NCBI GenBank assembly: GCA_022822575.1 | Contig: JAJEBJ010000003.1 | Location: forward strand, 1 to 34,647 | Direction: 5' to 3' | Source of the DNA: Alphaproteobacteria bacterium | GTDB taxonomy: Bacteria; Pseudomonadota; Alphaproteobacteria; SP197 | Length of the DNA stretch: 34,647 nucleotides | Part shown: piece after piece, positions 15,471 to 24,525 of the stretch | Numbering within the stretch: position 1 is the first letter of the stretch | Layout: each line of letters opens with the position of its first letter | Made by a program: the position numbers and the translations under genes | The notes under the pieces: model-generated | The model's database searches: none | Told to the model about the DNA's origin: nothing | Seen by the model: the letters and a program-made list of their open reading frames with translations, nothing else

Positions 15471-17762
15471 TCAGGCGCATTTGGAGAACCCGCAGGATGT
15501 ACAGAGGTGGCACCCTTCCTGATGGATCAGGCCGGGAAGACCGCATCGCGGGCAACTGGCGGAGCGGCGATCCGGCTCGCCGACGGAGCCGATGCTCTCA
15601 CTTGTGTCGCTGATGAAACCGATGCTGGTCATGTGGGTCTCAAGCACATCGCCGATGGCGGCCAGCAGCGAGGGCACATAGCGACCGTTCATCCATGATC
15701 CGCCGCGCGGATCGAACACCGCCTTCAGTTCCTCGACCACGAAGCTCACGTCACCGCCACGGCGGAACACCGCCGAAATCATCCGGGTGAGACCCAGTGT
15801 CCAGGCGTAGTGATCCATGTTCTTCGAGTTGATGAAGACCTCGAAAGGCCGCCTGCGGCCATTCCTGACCACATCGTTCACAGTCAGGTAGATCGCATGG
15901 TCGCTCTCCGGCCAGCGCAGCTTGTAGGTTCTCCCCGGGAGAACCTCGGGACGGTCAAGGGGCCGGGTCAGGTGAATGACGCCGGCAGTCTCGAATGTAT
16001 CCCCCGGGATTTCGGATCCGGGCTCGTCAAGGGGCAGAAGGGGCTCGGCGTCCGCGGCCGCGGGCGCCTCGAGGACAGCACCCGTGACATCGTTCGGCCT
16101 GTATGTCGTGCATCCCTTGCATCCCAGCCTGTAGGCCTCGAGATAGACATCCTTGAAGTCCTCGAAAGGCATGTCCACGGGCACGTTGATGGTCTTGGAA
16201 ATCGAACTGTCGATGTACTCCTGGACGACCGCCTGCATGCGGATGTGGTCGGTCGGCCTGAGTGTCTGGGCATCCACGAAGTAGTCGGGCAGCGGAGCGT
16301 CCTCTCCGCGCATCCGGCGCCACAGGCGGAGCGCGTAGTCGGTGACCTCCTCGCTTCTCCTGGTTCCGTCGGGCATCAGCACATTGCGCGTGTAGGAGAA
16401 GGCAAAGACCGGCTCGAGACCCGAGGAGATGTTGTCTGCGAAGAGCGAAATGGTGCCGGTCGGGGCAATCGATGTCAGCAGTGCATTGCGGATGCCATTG
16501 GCAGCAATCGCGTCGCGCACGTCCCGGTCGAGTCCGGCGACGGTTTCACCCGCCAGATAGGCTTCGGCATCGAAGAGTGGAAAGGGTCCCTTCTCCTCCG
16601 CCAGGCGTGCCGATGCAAGATAGGCTTCGCGACGCAGGCATGCGAGCCAGGTGCGGGCCAGCGTGACCGCCCTTTCGCTGCCGTAATGCGCCTTCATCAT
16701 GATGAGCGCGTCGGCAAGACCGGTGACACCCAGACCGATGCGCCGCTTGGCGGCAGCCTCCTGACGCTGTTCCTCAAGAGGAAACTGCGACACGTCGATG
16801 ACGTCGTCCATCATCCTCACCGCAGCTGCCACCGTGCGGGAAAACCCCTCGTCATCAAACCGCGCTTCGTCACCGAAGGGATCGGTGATGAAGCGCGTCA
16901 GGTTGATCGAACCCAGGAGACAGGCGCCGTAGGGCGGCAGGGGCTGTTCACCGCACGGATTGGTGGCGGAGATAGTCTCGCAATAGTGGAGATTGTTCCG
17001 CCGGTTGATGCGGTCGATGAAGATGACGCCGGGCTCGGCGCAGGCATAGGTGCCGCGCATGATCCGGTCCCACAGGTCGCGGGCCGACACGGTTCCGTAG
17101 ACAACACCGTCAAAGACAAGCTCCCAGGCATCGTCCTGCCGGACCGCGTTCATGAAGGCATCGGTCACAAGCACGGAAAGATTGAACATGCGCAGCCGTC
17201 CGGCTTCCTGCTTGGCGTCGATGAACGCCTCGATGTCCGGGTGATCGCAACGCATGGTCGCCATCATCGCACCGCGACGGTGGCCGGCACTCATGATGGT
17301 GCGGCACATTGAATCCCAGACATCCATGAAGGTCAGCGGTCCGGAGGCGTCAGCGCCCACACCACGAACGGCAGCACCCTTGGGTCTCAGTGTCGAGAAG
17401 TCGTAGCCGATTCCGCCACCGGCCTGCATGGTGAGCGCCGCTTCCTTCAGGTGATCGAAGATCCCACCCATGTCGTCGGGAATGGTCCCCATGACAAAGC
17501 AGTTGAAGAGCGTGACATTCCTCTCGGTACCTGCACCGGCCAGAATCCTGCCGGCGGGCAGGAAACGATAGCCAGACATGGCCTCGAAGAACTGTTCTCC
17601 GATCCGGCGTCGGTTGGCGGGTTCCTCTACCGTGACACAGGCTCCTGCCACCCGTCGCCAGGTCGCCTCGACATTATCGTCGACCGGCGTGCCGTCGGGC
17701 CCCTTGAGACGGTACTTCATGTCCCAGATCTGCAAGGCAATGGGGGATTGTGCGTCGCTCAT
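15471..17762 (-). CDS. nrdJ: Adenosylcobalamin-dependent (class II) ribonucleoside-diphosphate reductase
   Basis: The enzyme reduces ribonucleotides using a thiyl radical made from adenosylcobalamin. It works with or without oxygen. The 763-residue protein shows the radical/active-site block NPCGEQPLPPYGACLLG (thiyl Cys270, Glu272), the redox partner cysteines Cys88 in LFNCFV and Cys281, and a metal-knuckle-like C-terminal tail with CPRC and CTSC pairs ending in SKCA, which re-reduces the active site. The ATG at 17760-17762 follows a GGAAGAG box and the promoter at 17790-17818. No nrdAB or nrdR is in the window. Its cofactor requirement links it to the PduO-type adenosyltransferase at 31013-31582. 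Confidence 0.95.
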   Translation of the reverse strand: MSDAQSPIALQIWDMKYRLKGPDGTPVDDNVEATWRRVAGACVTVEEPANRRRIGEQFFEAMSGYRFLPAGRILAGAGTERNVTLFNCFVMGTIPDDMGGIFDHLKEAALTMQAGGGIGYDFSTLRPKGAAVRGVGADASGPLTFMDVWDSMCRTIMSAGHRRGAMMATMRCDHPDIEAFIDAKQEAGRLRMFNLSVLVTDAFMNAVRQDDAWELVFDGVVYGTVSARDLWDRIMRGTYACAEPGVIFIDRINRRNNLHYCETISATNPCGEQPLPPYGACLLGSINLTRFITDPFGDEARFDDEGFSRTVAAAVRMMDDVIDVSQFPLEEQRQEAAAKRRIGLGVTGLADALIMMKAHYGSERAVTLARTWLACLRREAYLASARLAEEKGPFPLFDAEAYLAGETVAGLDRDVRDAIAANGIRNALLTSIAPTGTISLFADNISSGLEPVFAFSYTRNVLMPDGTRRSEEVTDYALRLWRRMRGEDAPLPDYFVDAQTLRPTDHIRMQAVVQEYIDSSISKTINVPVDMPFEDFKDVYLEAYRLGCKGCTTYRPNDVTGAVLEAPAAADAEPLLPLDEPGSEIPGDTFETAGVIHLTRPLDRPEVLPGRTYKLRWPESDHAIYLTVNDVVRNGRRRPFEVFINSKNMDHYAWTLGLTRMISAVFRRGGDVSFVVEELKAVFDPRGGSWMNGRYVPSLLAAIGDVLETHMTSIGFISDTSESIGSVGEPDRRSASCPRCGLPGLIHQEGCHLCTSCGFSKCA

Positions 17763-17789
17763 CAAAGCATCTCTTCCGTCTCTCGTGAC

Positions 17790-17818
17790 ATCATAACGTT
17801 CCTGAAATGTACTCTCAA
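17790..17818 (-). promoter_or_regulatory. Promoter of nrdJ
   Basis: On the minus strand TTGAGA (17813-17818) and TATGAT (17790-17795, five of six consensus bases) are separated by exactly 17 bases, starting right at the plsC stop codon. The predicted start is about 20 bases before the nrdJ ATG. The leader is far too short for a cobalamin or other riboswitch. Confidence 0.65.
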
Positions 17819-17820
17819 CT

Positions 17821-18543
17821 CTAGCCCCTGTTCCTGGCCTCGGCGACGAGCTCCCTGGTTCCGGATTCGATCCTTGATTCAAGCTCTTCCATGAAACGTG
17901 CCCGCGGCAGGGCAGGTGGTATCGCCTCGAGGAAGGACATGACGGCGCACCCCGGCGTCTTTCTGATCTGCCGGCGCGGCCAGAAGACCCCGCTGTTGAG
18001 CGCCACCGGAACCACTGGCACGCCCAGTGCAGCGTAGAGTCCGGCCACGCCACGCTGATAGGCGACCCTTTCACCGGGAGCCGTGCGTGTCCCCTCGGGG
18101 AATATCACCATGCACCGGCCCTCGCTGGCCACCGTTGCCGCGTGACCCAGGATCCGGCGCAGTGCGGAGAGGCCGGCGCTGCGATCAATGGCGAGGCAAT
18201 CCATGGCCGAAATGAACCAGCCGACAACCGGAATTCGGACGATTTCCTGCTTTATGATGAAACAGGCATCCGGAAACAGCCTCACGAGGGCATAGGTTTC
18301 CAGGGCGGACTGGTGCTTGACGGCGATCAGCGCCGGGCCGTCAGGCAGATTGTTCCTGCCCCTCACCTCGATCCTGAGCCCGGCCACCACATCGAGGAGA
18401 AAGAGCTGCACACCGGCGAACCAGAAAGGAACCCGGGCGGCCAGGCGGCGTGCAAGGAGCAGTGTCGGCAGCGTCGTGACGCCCAGAAACACCATGACTC
18501 CAAGCGACAGGGCGAGAAACGCGCATGACCGGATGAGGGTCAT
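17821..18543 (-). CDS. plsC: 1-acyl-sn-glycerol-3-phosphate acyltransferase (PlsC family)
   Basis: The enzyme adds the second acyl chain to lysophosphatidate at the inner membrane. The 240-residue protein starts with a hydrophobic segment (about residues 7-32). The catalytic His77 lies in KHQSALETY, so the usual HX4D is HX4E (Glu82). FPEGTRTAPGE is the motif that binds the glycerophosphate, and a later VPVVPVALNSG stretch completes the set. The ATG at 18541-18543 overlaps the stop of the YdcF-like gene as ATGA, indicating coupled translation. It ends the argH...plsC run. Confidence 0.9.
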   Translation of the reverse strand: MTLIRSCAFLALSLGVMVFLGVTTLPTLLLARRLAARVPFWFAGVQLFLLDVVAGLRIEVRGRNNLPDGPALIAVKHQSALETYALVRLFPDACFIIKQEIVRIPVVGWFISAMDCLAIDRSAGLSALRRILGHAATVASEGRCMVIFPEGTRTAPGERVAYQRGVAGLYAALGVPVVPVALNSGVFWPRRQIRKTPGCAVMSFLEAIPPALPRARFMEELESRIESGTRELVAEARNRG

Positions 18544-19133
18544 GCCGGAGGCCAGATCAGGCTGACAAGGTACTTGGAGTACTCGCCGGCAAGAAGAAGC
18601 AGGGTACGCGGGTGACGCCACCAGATATCCAGATGCACCGCGCCTGACACCACCGGGTAGGGAATGACATCGATCGCCGGCATGAACCGACGGAAGAGGA
18701 CAAGACTGCGCGGCATGTGGTAGTTGGCGGTCACAAGGATCATGGACGTGCGCGCTCCCGCCGCCATCCAGTTCGCTGTCTCGCGCACGTTGCCCACGGT
18801 ATGACGGGCATCGTGTCCAAGATCGATGCAGCAGGCCAGGGTCGTTGGCGCATGACTGTTGAGATCAAGAATCTCGGCGACATCGACGCCAGTGTGAACA
18901 CCGCTGACAAACAGGCGCTCCGCCATCCCCTTCTGCAGGAGATCGATCCCGGCGGGCAGCCGCTCCCTGCCTCCCGTGAGCACGACGATGGCGTCCGCCT
19001 TCTGGCCGATCGCCAGCGGGGTTTCCGGGGCGATCTGCGTGACAAAGCGCATCAGTCCACCAACCCAGACCGCCGCCAGGATCACCAACAGGACGATGAC
19101 AAGCCGCGCTCTCAGTGTTCTCTTCCGTTTCAC
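18540..19133 (-). CDS. YdcF-like (DUF218) inner-membrane protein
   Basis: The 197-residue protein has a basic N-terminus, one membrane helix (about residues 10-28), and a soluble DUF218 domain with DAIVVLTGGRERLPAGIDLL, the ERLFVSGVHTG strand-turn and the TANYHMPRS segment. Members of this family act on envelope carbon or polymer metabolism (ElyC, SanA relatives) but the reaction is unknown. The GTG at 19131-19133 overlaps the ftsX stop (GTGA). The frame is open 141 codons upstream, but that part is out-of-frame ftsX and not protein-like. Confidence 0.83.
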   Translation of the reverse strand: MKRKRTLRARLVIVLLVILAAVWVGGLMRFVTQIAPETPLAIGQKADAIVVLTGGRERLPAGIDLLQKGMAERLFVSGVHTGVDVAEILDLNSHAPTTLACCIDLGHDARHTVGNVRETANWMAAGARTSMILVTANYHMPRSLVLFRRFMPAIDVIPYPVVSGAVHLDIWWRHPRTLLLLAGEYSKYLVSLIWPPA

Positions 19134-20014
19134 GGCATGCGGCCCAGTGAGGTGATCACCGTCACCCGCGCCGCGACCATCGCCACCAGCGCCGCGACGA
19201 CGGGAATCGTACCGAGAAAGAGCCACTCGCGAACCGAGAAGGAGACCGCCGGCAACAGGGGCGCCTCGATATCGCCGGACAGTTCGCCCATCAGGATTAT
19301 GATGATGATGGCCAGAACGTTGCCGGGAATGCCTCCCATCAACGCCAGGGTGAGGGACTGGTTCTGGAACTGGGTCGCGATATAGCTGTCCTGGGCTCCG
19401 ACCTGGTGCAGAATCTCGATGGTGTCCTGATGAATCGAGAGCGCCGTGCGCGTGACATAGATGATCGAGACGACAGAGATCAGCGCAATGATGATCAGCA
19501 TCAGGGCGGTCACCAGTTGAACGGTACCGACGGTGCTGCGTACGGCAAGGAGCCACTGCGGTTCGACATAGACCGTGACGGCACCGACAGTCTCCTCGAG
19601 AATCTGCTCGATGACGTCACCTCTCAGGGATTCCGGCGACACGGCTTCGACATCGATCAGCACCGGTAACGGCAACAGGTCCGGGTCGGGTCTGCCACCT
19701 GTCCACGCCTCGATGGTCTCGAGAATCTCGTCATCCCCGACCAGGTGGACCCGGCTGATTCCCGGCAACTGTGCCAGCACGTCGATGGAAGTGGCCACGG
19801 CCTCTTCGTTGGCGCTCTTCCGGGACAGTTCGATGGTGGCGCCATACTGCTGACCGGTGATCTGCCACCGGTCCGCGACTCCTTCCATGGCCAGCGAGGC
19901 ACTGAGTACCAGGGTCGACAGGAACACCATGGCGCCGATGATGGTCGGAACAAAGCTGGACGAGGGATCCGAAGCGAGCGGGACCTCCTGCGGTCGCTGC
20001 CTCCACCTCACCAT
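19130..20014 (-). CDS. ftsX: Cell division ABC transporter permease FtsX
   Basis: FtsX pairs with FtsE at the septum and passes an ATP-driven signal across the inner membrane to peptidoglycan hydrolases. The 294-residue protein has the expected four membrane segments: one near residues 22-42, an extracytoplasmic loop to about 165, then helices around 170-195, 220-240 and 262-285. The loop between helices 1 and 2 is the part that contacts the periplasmic partner. ATG at 20012-20014, overlapping the ftsE stop by seven bases. Confidence 0.9.
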   Translation of the reverse strand: MVRWRQRPQEVPLASDPSSSFVPTIIGAMVFLSTLVLSASLAMEGVADRWQITGQQYGATIELSRKSANEEAVATSIDVLAQLPGISRVHLVGDDEILETIEAWTGGRPDPDLLPLPVLIDVEAVSPESLRGDVIEQILEETVGAVTVYVEPQWLLAVRSTVGTVQLVTALMLIIIALISVVSIIYVTRTALSIHQDTIEILHQVGAQDSYIATQFQNQSLTLALMGGIPGNVLAIIIIILMGELSGDIEAPLLPAVSFSVREWLFLGTIPVVAALVAMVAARVTVITSLGRMP

Positions 20015-20673
20015 GGGCGGCCCGCTTTCAGGAACCCTTCCTTGAGGTGGAGGACCGGATGGGGAAACCGCTGCGGAAGCCTGGTGTTGTGGGTGGCGAT
20101 CACCAGGGTCGTGCCATGGCGATTGAGCTCCATGAAGAGCATCATCAGACGATCCGCCATCGGCTCGTCGAGATTGCCCGTCGGTTCATCGGCGAGCAGC
20201 ACGTCCGGCTGTCCGATCACCGCCCTCGCCACGGCTACCCGCTGTTTTTCGCCACCCGACATGAAGGGTGGCTTCACGTCGGCCATGGTGTCGAGGCCCA
20301 CCCATTCCAGCAGCTGGTGGACGTGATCGCTCACCATGCCCGGATCCGTGCCGACCAGACGCAGCGGCAGCGCAACGTTGTCGAAGGCCGAGAGATGATC
20401 GAGCAGGTTGTAGTCCTGGAAGACGACACCAATGCGCCGGCGAAGGCCCGTGAGGGCGCTCCGCGTTGCCGTCGCCACATCCTGCCCGAACATGGTCAGC
20501 AGCCCCCGGGTGGGCCGCCGGCCAAGATAGAGCAGTCTCAGCATCGAGGTCTTGCCGGCGCCTGTGGGTCCGACAAGGTAGTGGCCGGATCCCGATTCCA
20601 GGGTGAGATCGATGTCATGCAGAACTTCCGGTCCGCTGCCATAGCGCAGACCGACGTTTTCAAACCGAATCAC
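20008..20673 (-). CDS. ftsE: Cell division ATP-binding protein FtsE
   Basis: The 221-residue ABC ATPase has Walker A GPTGAGKT (residues 35-42), a Q-loop in VVFQDYNLL, the signature MSGGEKQR, Walker B VLLADEPTGNLD and the switch His in VIATHN. It powers the FtsEX complex at the division site. The GTG at 20671-20673 gives the family's start (IRFENVGLRYG) and is preceded by AGGGAAA; the frame is open 19 codons further but without conserved sequence. About 97 bases separate it from the TIGR02302 gene stop, the largest gap in this run, so a separate promoter is possible. Confidence 0.93.
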   Translation of the reverse strand: MIRFENVGLRYGSGPEVLHDIDLTLESGSGHYLVGPTGAGKTSMLRLLYLGRRPTRGLLTMFGQDVATATRSALTGLRRRIGVVFQDYNLLDHLSAFDNVALPLRLVGTDPGMVSDHVHQLLEWVGLDTMADVKPPFMSGGEKQRVAVARAVIGQPDVLLADEPTGNLDEPMADRLMMLFMELNRHGTTLVIATHNTRLPQRFPHPVLHLKEGFLKAGRPW

Positions 20674-20769
20674 GCCAACTTTCCCTGCTTCATGCCCGAT
20701 GAGGAGGCAAGGTCCCCGGGACACTAGCACAGAGCCGAAGCCTACGGCATGCCTTGACCGGATAGAGCG

Positions 20770-23172
20770 TCAGAACCGCCTGAGCAGGCGGCGGAGATAC
20801 TCCTGCTCCTCCTGAGGCCTGTGCTGTTCAGCGGCGCGTCGTTTCAGTTCGTCAAGTATCTGGCGAACGCGGATGAGGGATCCCTTGTCGGGAATGTTGA
20901 TATCGTCGGTGGCGGAACCGATGGCGTTGCCGAGGCTGCGCCCGATCGGGTCCCTGGGCGCCGAGAAGAATCCCTGGGAGTCACCTCCCACACTCTCCCC
21001 GAGGAGATCGAGAATTTGCGCCATCATGTCGCCGGCGCCTTCCTTGAGGAAATCGACGGCCTCTGTCTGGTGATCGACCGCATGACCCGGACGGTTGGCC
21101 TTCAGCTGGCGGACGGCGCGGCGCATCGAGCGGTTGGCCCGGCTGTAGTGGCGGGGCACGTCGTAGCCGAACTCCTCCATGCGCTCCATGAAACTCTCGA
21201 GAACGTCCCTCACGTCGGCCTGGCGTACGGCCTGATCGGTCGTGTCAACGTCCTCTTCCCCGACATCGCGCAGGATCCTGAAACTCTCATCCAGCAGCTG
21301 CTGCTGCTCGCTGATGATCTGGCGGATGGTCTGGATCATTTCCACGGCTTCGGCAGACGAACTTCCCGAAAGGTCACTGAGATTGCCCACGGAAATGCTT
21401 TCCATGATCTCCTGGAGTCGGGTCAGCAGGGTTCGTGCCTGCTGGCGCGAACCAGTGCGCACCAGCTCGGATATTCTGTCCACCAGATCGGTCAGTTCGC
21501 GGCTGCCGACCGCCTTCAGCGCCTCGGTGGGGTCGAACAGTTCTCCTGGATCCGAGCGCAGCCTGTTCGAAAGAGCCCGCATGTAGTCGTCCATGGCGTT
21601 GCGCAGCTCTGCGAGCAGGCGTTCGATCTTGGCGTCCGGCGCGCCGCCACTGAGAGCCTCGAGAATCTGCTGCTGCAGATCGCGCACCCGCTGTTCAGCG
21701 AAAGCCAGCGGACCCTCTTCGATGGCAAGCGCCGTTTCCCACATCAATCCGATCACATCGTCGGCGGTCGATTCCCGACCGGCGCTGTAATCGAGGCGCA
21801 GTGCGCCCGTCACCAGCGCCAGATGAACGTCGACTTCCGAGAGGTAGGATTCCGGTTCCCTTGAAAGACGGTGCAGCACCGAAGCCGTCTCGCCTGCAAG
21901 GTCCCTGTCCACCGCGAACGCCTTGCGCTGCTTCGCGATTTCGCGTGCCACCGGGTGATGGAAAAAGCGCTCCGGCAACTCGAAGGTATGACGGACGCTC
22001 CTACTCCTTTGACCAATCTCGTCCGTGGCAACCAGAACCAGTTCCACCTCGTGACCGGCCCATGGATGCGCCATCAGGTTGTAGAAGGTGGGACCCTGCA
22101 CGGTACGGATTCCCGGCTGCGCCAGTGGCACGGAAACCCGCAGCACGTCATCGCCGGCGCCGCCTGGTCGGCGGATCTCGCCAGTGATGGACTCGAGGCC
22201 GTAGTCATCGCTGGCTGCAACATCGAGGCGCAGCCCTGTCCGCAGTGTCTCGGAAGGCTCCGCCGTGAGAGCGACCTCGGGCGGATCGTCAGCGATCAGC
22301 GTGATCGTCCTCCCTTCCAGCAGATTGCCGGACTGGAGGATCGAGAACCGCGTGCCGCTGTCGAGCACGTGGGCGATCTGCCAGTTTTCTCCTCCGGCAT
22401 CGGTGAAGTCGAAGGGCACGTCATCGACCCTCAGCACCGGCAACCGGGAGCCGCCGCGAACCTGCACCACCAGTTCACTGCCGACGGGAACCGGCACCGG
22501 GTGATCCCCTGCGCTCTGCTCGAACCAGATGGGAGCGACGTCCGTGTAGGCTGGAGGCGTGATCCAGAATGTCGCCTCGCCAGCAGCACCGGCACCTCCG
22601 CTCAAGGAGTATCCCGGCTGCAGCAGGGCGGTGAAGTTGGCCCGGGCCTGTGACCAGCCGGCAATTGCCCCCCAGACCAGGACCAGCAGCGCAAGATACC
22701 TGAGGGCGAAACGGTCACGCGAAGCCAGCGCGCTGCGCGGCCAGCCGACCCGCAGGCGGCGTGCGCGTCCGGCCGCTCGCGCCCGATGCATCTCGAACAG
22801 CGCCTGGCTGGCCCCGTCCTGAAGATCGCCCGCATAATGATCGTCGAGCGCCATCAGTGGTCTGTGCGGCACACCGCTCCCGATTTCGAGACGGCGTCGC
22901 ACATGCCCTTCCCTGGGCCAGGCGAATCCCCGGAAATCCCGCCACAGGACAAGAGGCGTGGCCATGGCGAAGAAAACCAGGAGAGCGATATGGAGAATCC
23001 CCGGAAGAGATGACACCACTCCGAGCAGGACGAGTCCCAGGAAGAGAATGACGAGGGATGCAGAGCGCCAGGACCGGATGACGAGGTCCTCCCAGACGAG
23101 CGCCAGGCGGGCAAGGAACAACCGCCACGCCACGACGGCGGATCCGGCTCTGTTGTCAGCGGACGGTGTCAT
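20770..23172 (-). CDS. TIGR02302/DUF4175 family large membrane protein
   Basis: The 800-residue protein is of a type found in alphaproteobacteria and not functionally assigned. Two membrane helices (about residues 33-75) and a third near residue 160 (LRYLALLVLVWGAIAGW) are followed by a long periplasmic part. That part has a beta-rich middle with immunoglobulin-like character (residues ~200-400), a Glu/Arg/Gln-rich helical, probably coiled-coil region (~450-700) and a C-terminal segment with GFFSAPRDPIGRS. The ATG at 23170-23172 is chosen; nine further codons upstream are open. It overlaps the lysA stop by 17 bases, so it is co-transcribed with lysA and probably acts in the envelope, near ftsEX in function as in place (inference). 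Confidence 0.85.
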   Translation of the reverse strand: MTPSADNRAGSAVVAWRLFLARLALVWEDLVIRSWRSASLVILFLGLVLLGVVSSLPGILHIALLVFFAMATPLVLWRDFRGFAWPREGHVRRRLEIGSGVPHRPLMALDDHYAGDLQDGASQALFEMHRARAAGRARRLRVGWPRSALASRDRFALRYLALLVLVWGAIAGWSQARANFTALLQPGYSLSGGAGAAGEATFWITPPAYTDVAPIWFEQSAGDHPVPVPVGSELVVQVRGGSRLPVLRVDDVPFDFTDAGGENWQIAHVLDSGTRFSILQSGNLLEGRTITLIADDPPEVALTAEPSETLRTGLRLDVAASDDYGLESITGEIRRPGGAGDDVLRVSVPLAQPGIRTVQGPTFYNLMAHPWAGHEVELVLVATDEIGQRSRSVRHTFELPERFFHHPVAREIAKQRKAFAVDRDLAGETASVLHRLSREPESYLSEVDVHLALVTGALRLDYSAGRESTADDVIGLMWETALAIEEGPLAFAEQRVRDLQQQILEALSGGAPDAKIERLLAELRNAMDDYMRALSNRLRSDPGELFDPTEALKAVGSRELTDLVDRISELVRTGSRQQARTLLTRLQEIMESISVGNLSDLSGSSSAEAVEMIQTIRQIISEQQQLLDESFRILRDVGEEDVDTTDQAVRQADVRDVLESFMERMEEFGYDVPRHYSRANRSMRRAVRQLKANRPGHAVDHQTEAVDFLKEGAGDMMAQILDLLGESVGGDSQGFFSAPRDPIGRSLGNAIGSATDDINIPDKGSLIRVRQILDELKRRAAEQHRPQEEQEYLRRLLRRF

Positions 23173-24418
23173 CGCGTTGCAGGTCCGGCACTGTCTCAAG
23201 CGCCATCATCTCAGCATGTCCCGGCCGCCTGCGGACCACGGCATGGCGATCTTGATCCACCATCACCTCCGGTACCAGCAAGCGTCCATTGTACCCCGAG
23301 GCCATGACAGCGCCATAGGCTCCGGCGTGGCCTATGGCCAGCAGGTCACCGTCGTCGAGAGCGGGCAACGGCGCGTCGTGGGCCAGCACGTCCCCCGACT
23401 CGCAGACCGGCCCTGCCACCACGGATTCGAGGAGTGGAGGCGTCGCCTCACGGTGCGGCCAGACCGGATGGCGGGCGCCATAAAGTGTCGGCCGCACGAG
23501 ATCATTCATGGCGGCATCGACGATGACGACGCGCTTCGATCCGGCCTGCTTGACCGTGTTCACTGCGGTCACGAGCGCCCCGGCCGACGCGACCAGCCAG
23601 CGTCCTGGTTCAATGGCGAGTTCCGCGTCCGTCCGGCGGCGGACATCCGCCAGCAGGCGTGCATAGCCGCCGAGGTCGATCGCTTCTTCCTCTTCGTGGT
23701 AGGCGATGCCCAGTCCCCCGCCAAGATCAAGCGAGGAGACACCATCCAGCGTGCCGGCCAGGTCCAGCAGCCTGTCGAAGGCGGTGCGGTAGAGTCCGAT
23801 ATCGTGTATCTGGGACCCAATATAAACCGCGAGTCCGACGGGCCGGACCAGGGGATGAGCCCGGGCCCTTGACCACAGGCGCCGGATGGTTGCCGCGGGA
23901 AGGCCGAACTTGTCAGTCTGCCGCCCAGTGGAGATCTTCTCGTGCCCGCCCGCATCGACATCCGGATTGAACCGGAAGGCCACGGGCGCTTCCCTCTGGA
24001 GTTCGTCGCAAATCTCCCGGATACGATCGAACTCGCCTTCGCTCTCGACGTTGATCTGCCTGATGCCGCTTTCCAGGGAGAAGACGATCTCGTCACGTGA
24101 CTTGCCGACCCCCGAGAAGACAATCGTGCTCGCGTCGATTCCCGCGGCAAGGCAACGGTGTATCTCCCCTGCCGAGACGACATCCGCCCCCGCTCCCAGG
24201 CCACCAAGGAGATGAACGACCGCGAGGTTGCTGTTGGCCTTGACCGCATACAGGATCGACGTACCGGTTCCGTCCACCGCGCCCCGGAGGTGAAGAAAGC
24301 GGCGACGCAACGCCGTTGCGCTGTAGCAGTAGAATGGCGTGCCGATCTCGCAGGCAATGGTCGCGAGGTCCACGTCCTCCACATGCAACCGCCCGTTGCG
24401 GTACGTGAAGGCGTTCAA
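23156..24418 (-). CDS. lysA: Diaminopimelate decarboxylase
   Basis: The PLP enzyme makes L-lysine from meso-diaminopimelate. The 420-residue protein is a fold III decarboxylase with the PLP lysine in SILYAVKANSN (Lys60), the glycine-rich SLDLGGGLGI phosphate-binding segment, EPGRWLVASAG, and the GPVCESGDVLA motif whose Cys reaches into the partner active site. The proposed start is a TTG (24416-24418) giving [15 protein letters not shown], the family's N-terminus, and overlapping the lptM-like stop as TTGA. An ATG 19 codons upstream in frame lies inside that small gene and is less likely. Start choice is the main uncertainty. Confidence 0.93.
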   Translation of the reverse strand: MNAFTYRNGRLHVEDVDLATIACEIGTPFYCYSATALRRRFLHLRGAVDGTGTSILYAVKANSNLAVVHLLGGLGAGADVVSAGEIHRCLAAGIDASTIVFSGVGKSRDEIVFSLESGIRQINVESEGEFDRIREICDELQREAPVAFRFNPDVDAGGHEKISTGRQTDKFGLPAATIRRLWSRARAHPLVRPVGLAVYIGSQIHDIGLYRTAFDRLLDLAGTLDGVSSLDLGGGLGIAYHEEEEAIDLGGYARLLADVRRRTDAELAIEPGRWLVASAGALVTAVNTVKQAGSKRVVIVDAAMNDLVRPTLYGARHPVWPHREATPPLLESVVAGPVCESGDVLAHDAPLPALDDGDLLAIGHAGAYGAVMASGYNGRLLVPEVMVDQDRHAVVRRRPGHAEMMALETVPDLQRDDTVR

Positions 24419-24525
24419 CTGTCGTCCGACTCCCCGTCCGTACCGGGACGTGTCAGACTTCCCCTGCGCCCGCATGCGGCTGCGAGGGCTGCGAGCACCA
24501 GCATCAGGATGCCGCGTCTGGTCAT
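24415..24525 (-). CDS. lptM: Small LptM-like lipoprotein between argH and lysA
   Basis: A 36-residue gene is hidden between argH and lysA. It has an Arg-containing N-region (MTRRG), a hydrophobic core (residues 6-17) and a lipidation cysteine at 18 in [14 protein letters not shown]. The CGRRGSL sequence right after the lipobox is close to the CG(R/Q)KGPL hallmark of LptM (YifL), an outer-membrane lipoprotein that assists LptD-LptE assembly in enterobacteria, and the argH-lptM-lysA order is a known neighbourhood for it. The ATG (24523-24525) overlaps the argH stop (ATGA) and has a strong AGGAGG eight bases upstream within argH. The TGA (24415-24417) overlaps the lysA TTG. The short Gly/Ser/Asp tail is typical of this family. 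Confidence 0.85.
   Translation of the reverse strand: MTRRGILMLVLAALAAACGRRGSLTRPGTDGESDDS

Noticed and set aside
15464-15475. CCTGACGTCAGG perfect palindrome between the methyltransferase and nrdJ
   Set aside because: A 12-base palindrome overlapping the nrdJ stop; too short for a stable terminator hairpin and no evidence of an operator.
15810-17312. 500-codon open frame antisense to nrdJ
   Set aside because: It is an antisense shadow of a well-supported gene in high-G+C DNA, rich in Arg/Gly/His with no domain character.
17763-17820. Cobalamin riboswitch before nrdJ
   Set aside because: Only 58 bases separate nrdJ and plsC and the predicted leader is about 20 bases.
19134-19556. 141-codon upstream extension of the YdcF-like frame
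   Set aside because: It lies out of frame within ftsX, is His/Arg/Gly-rich, and the GTGA overlap gives a better start.
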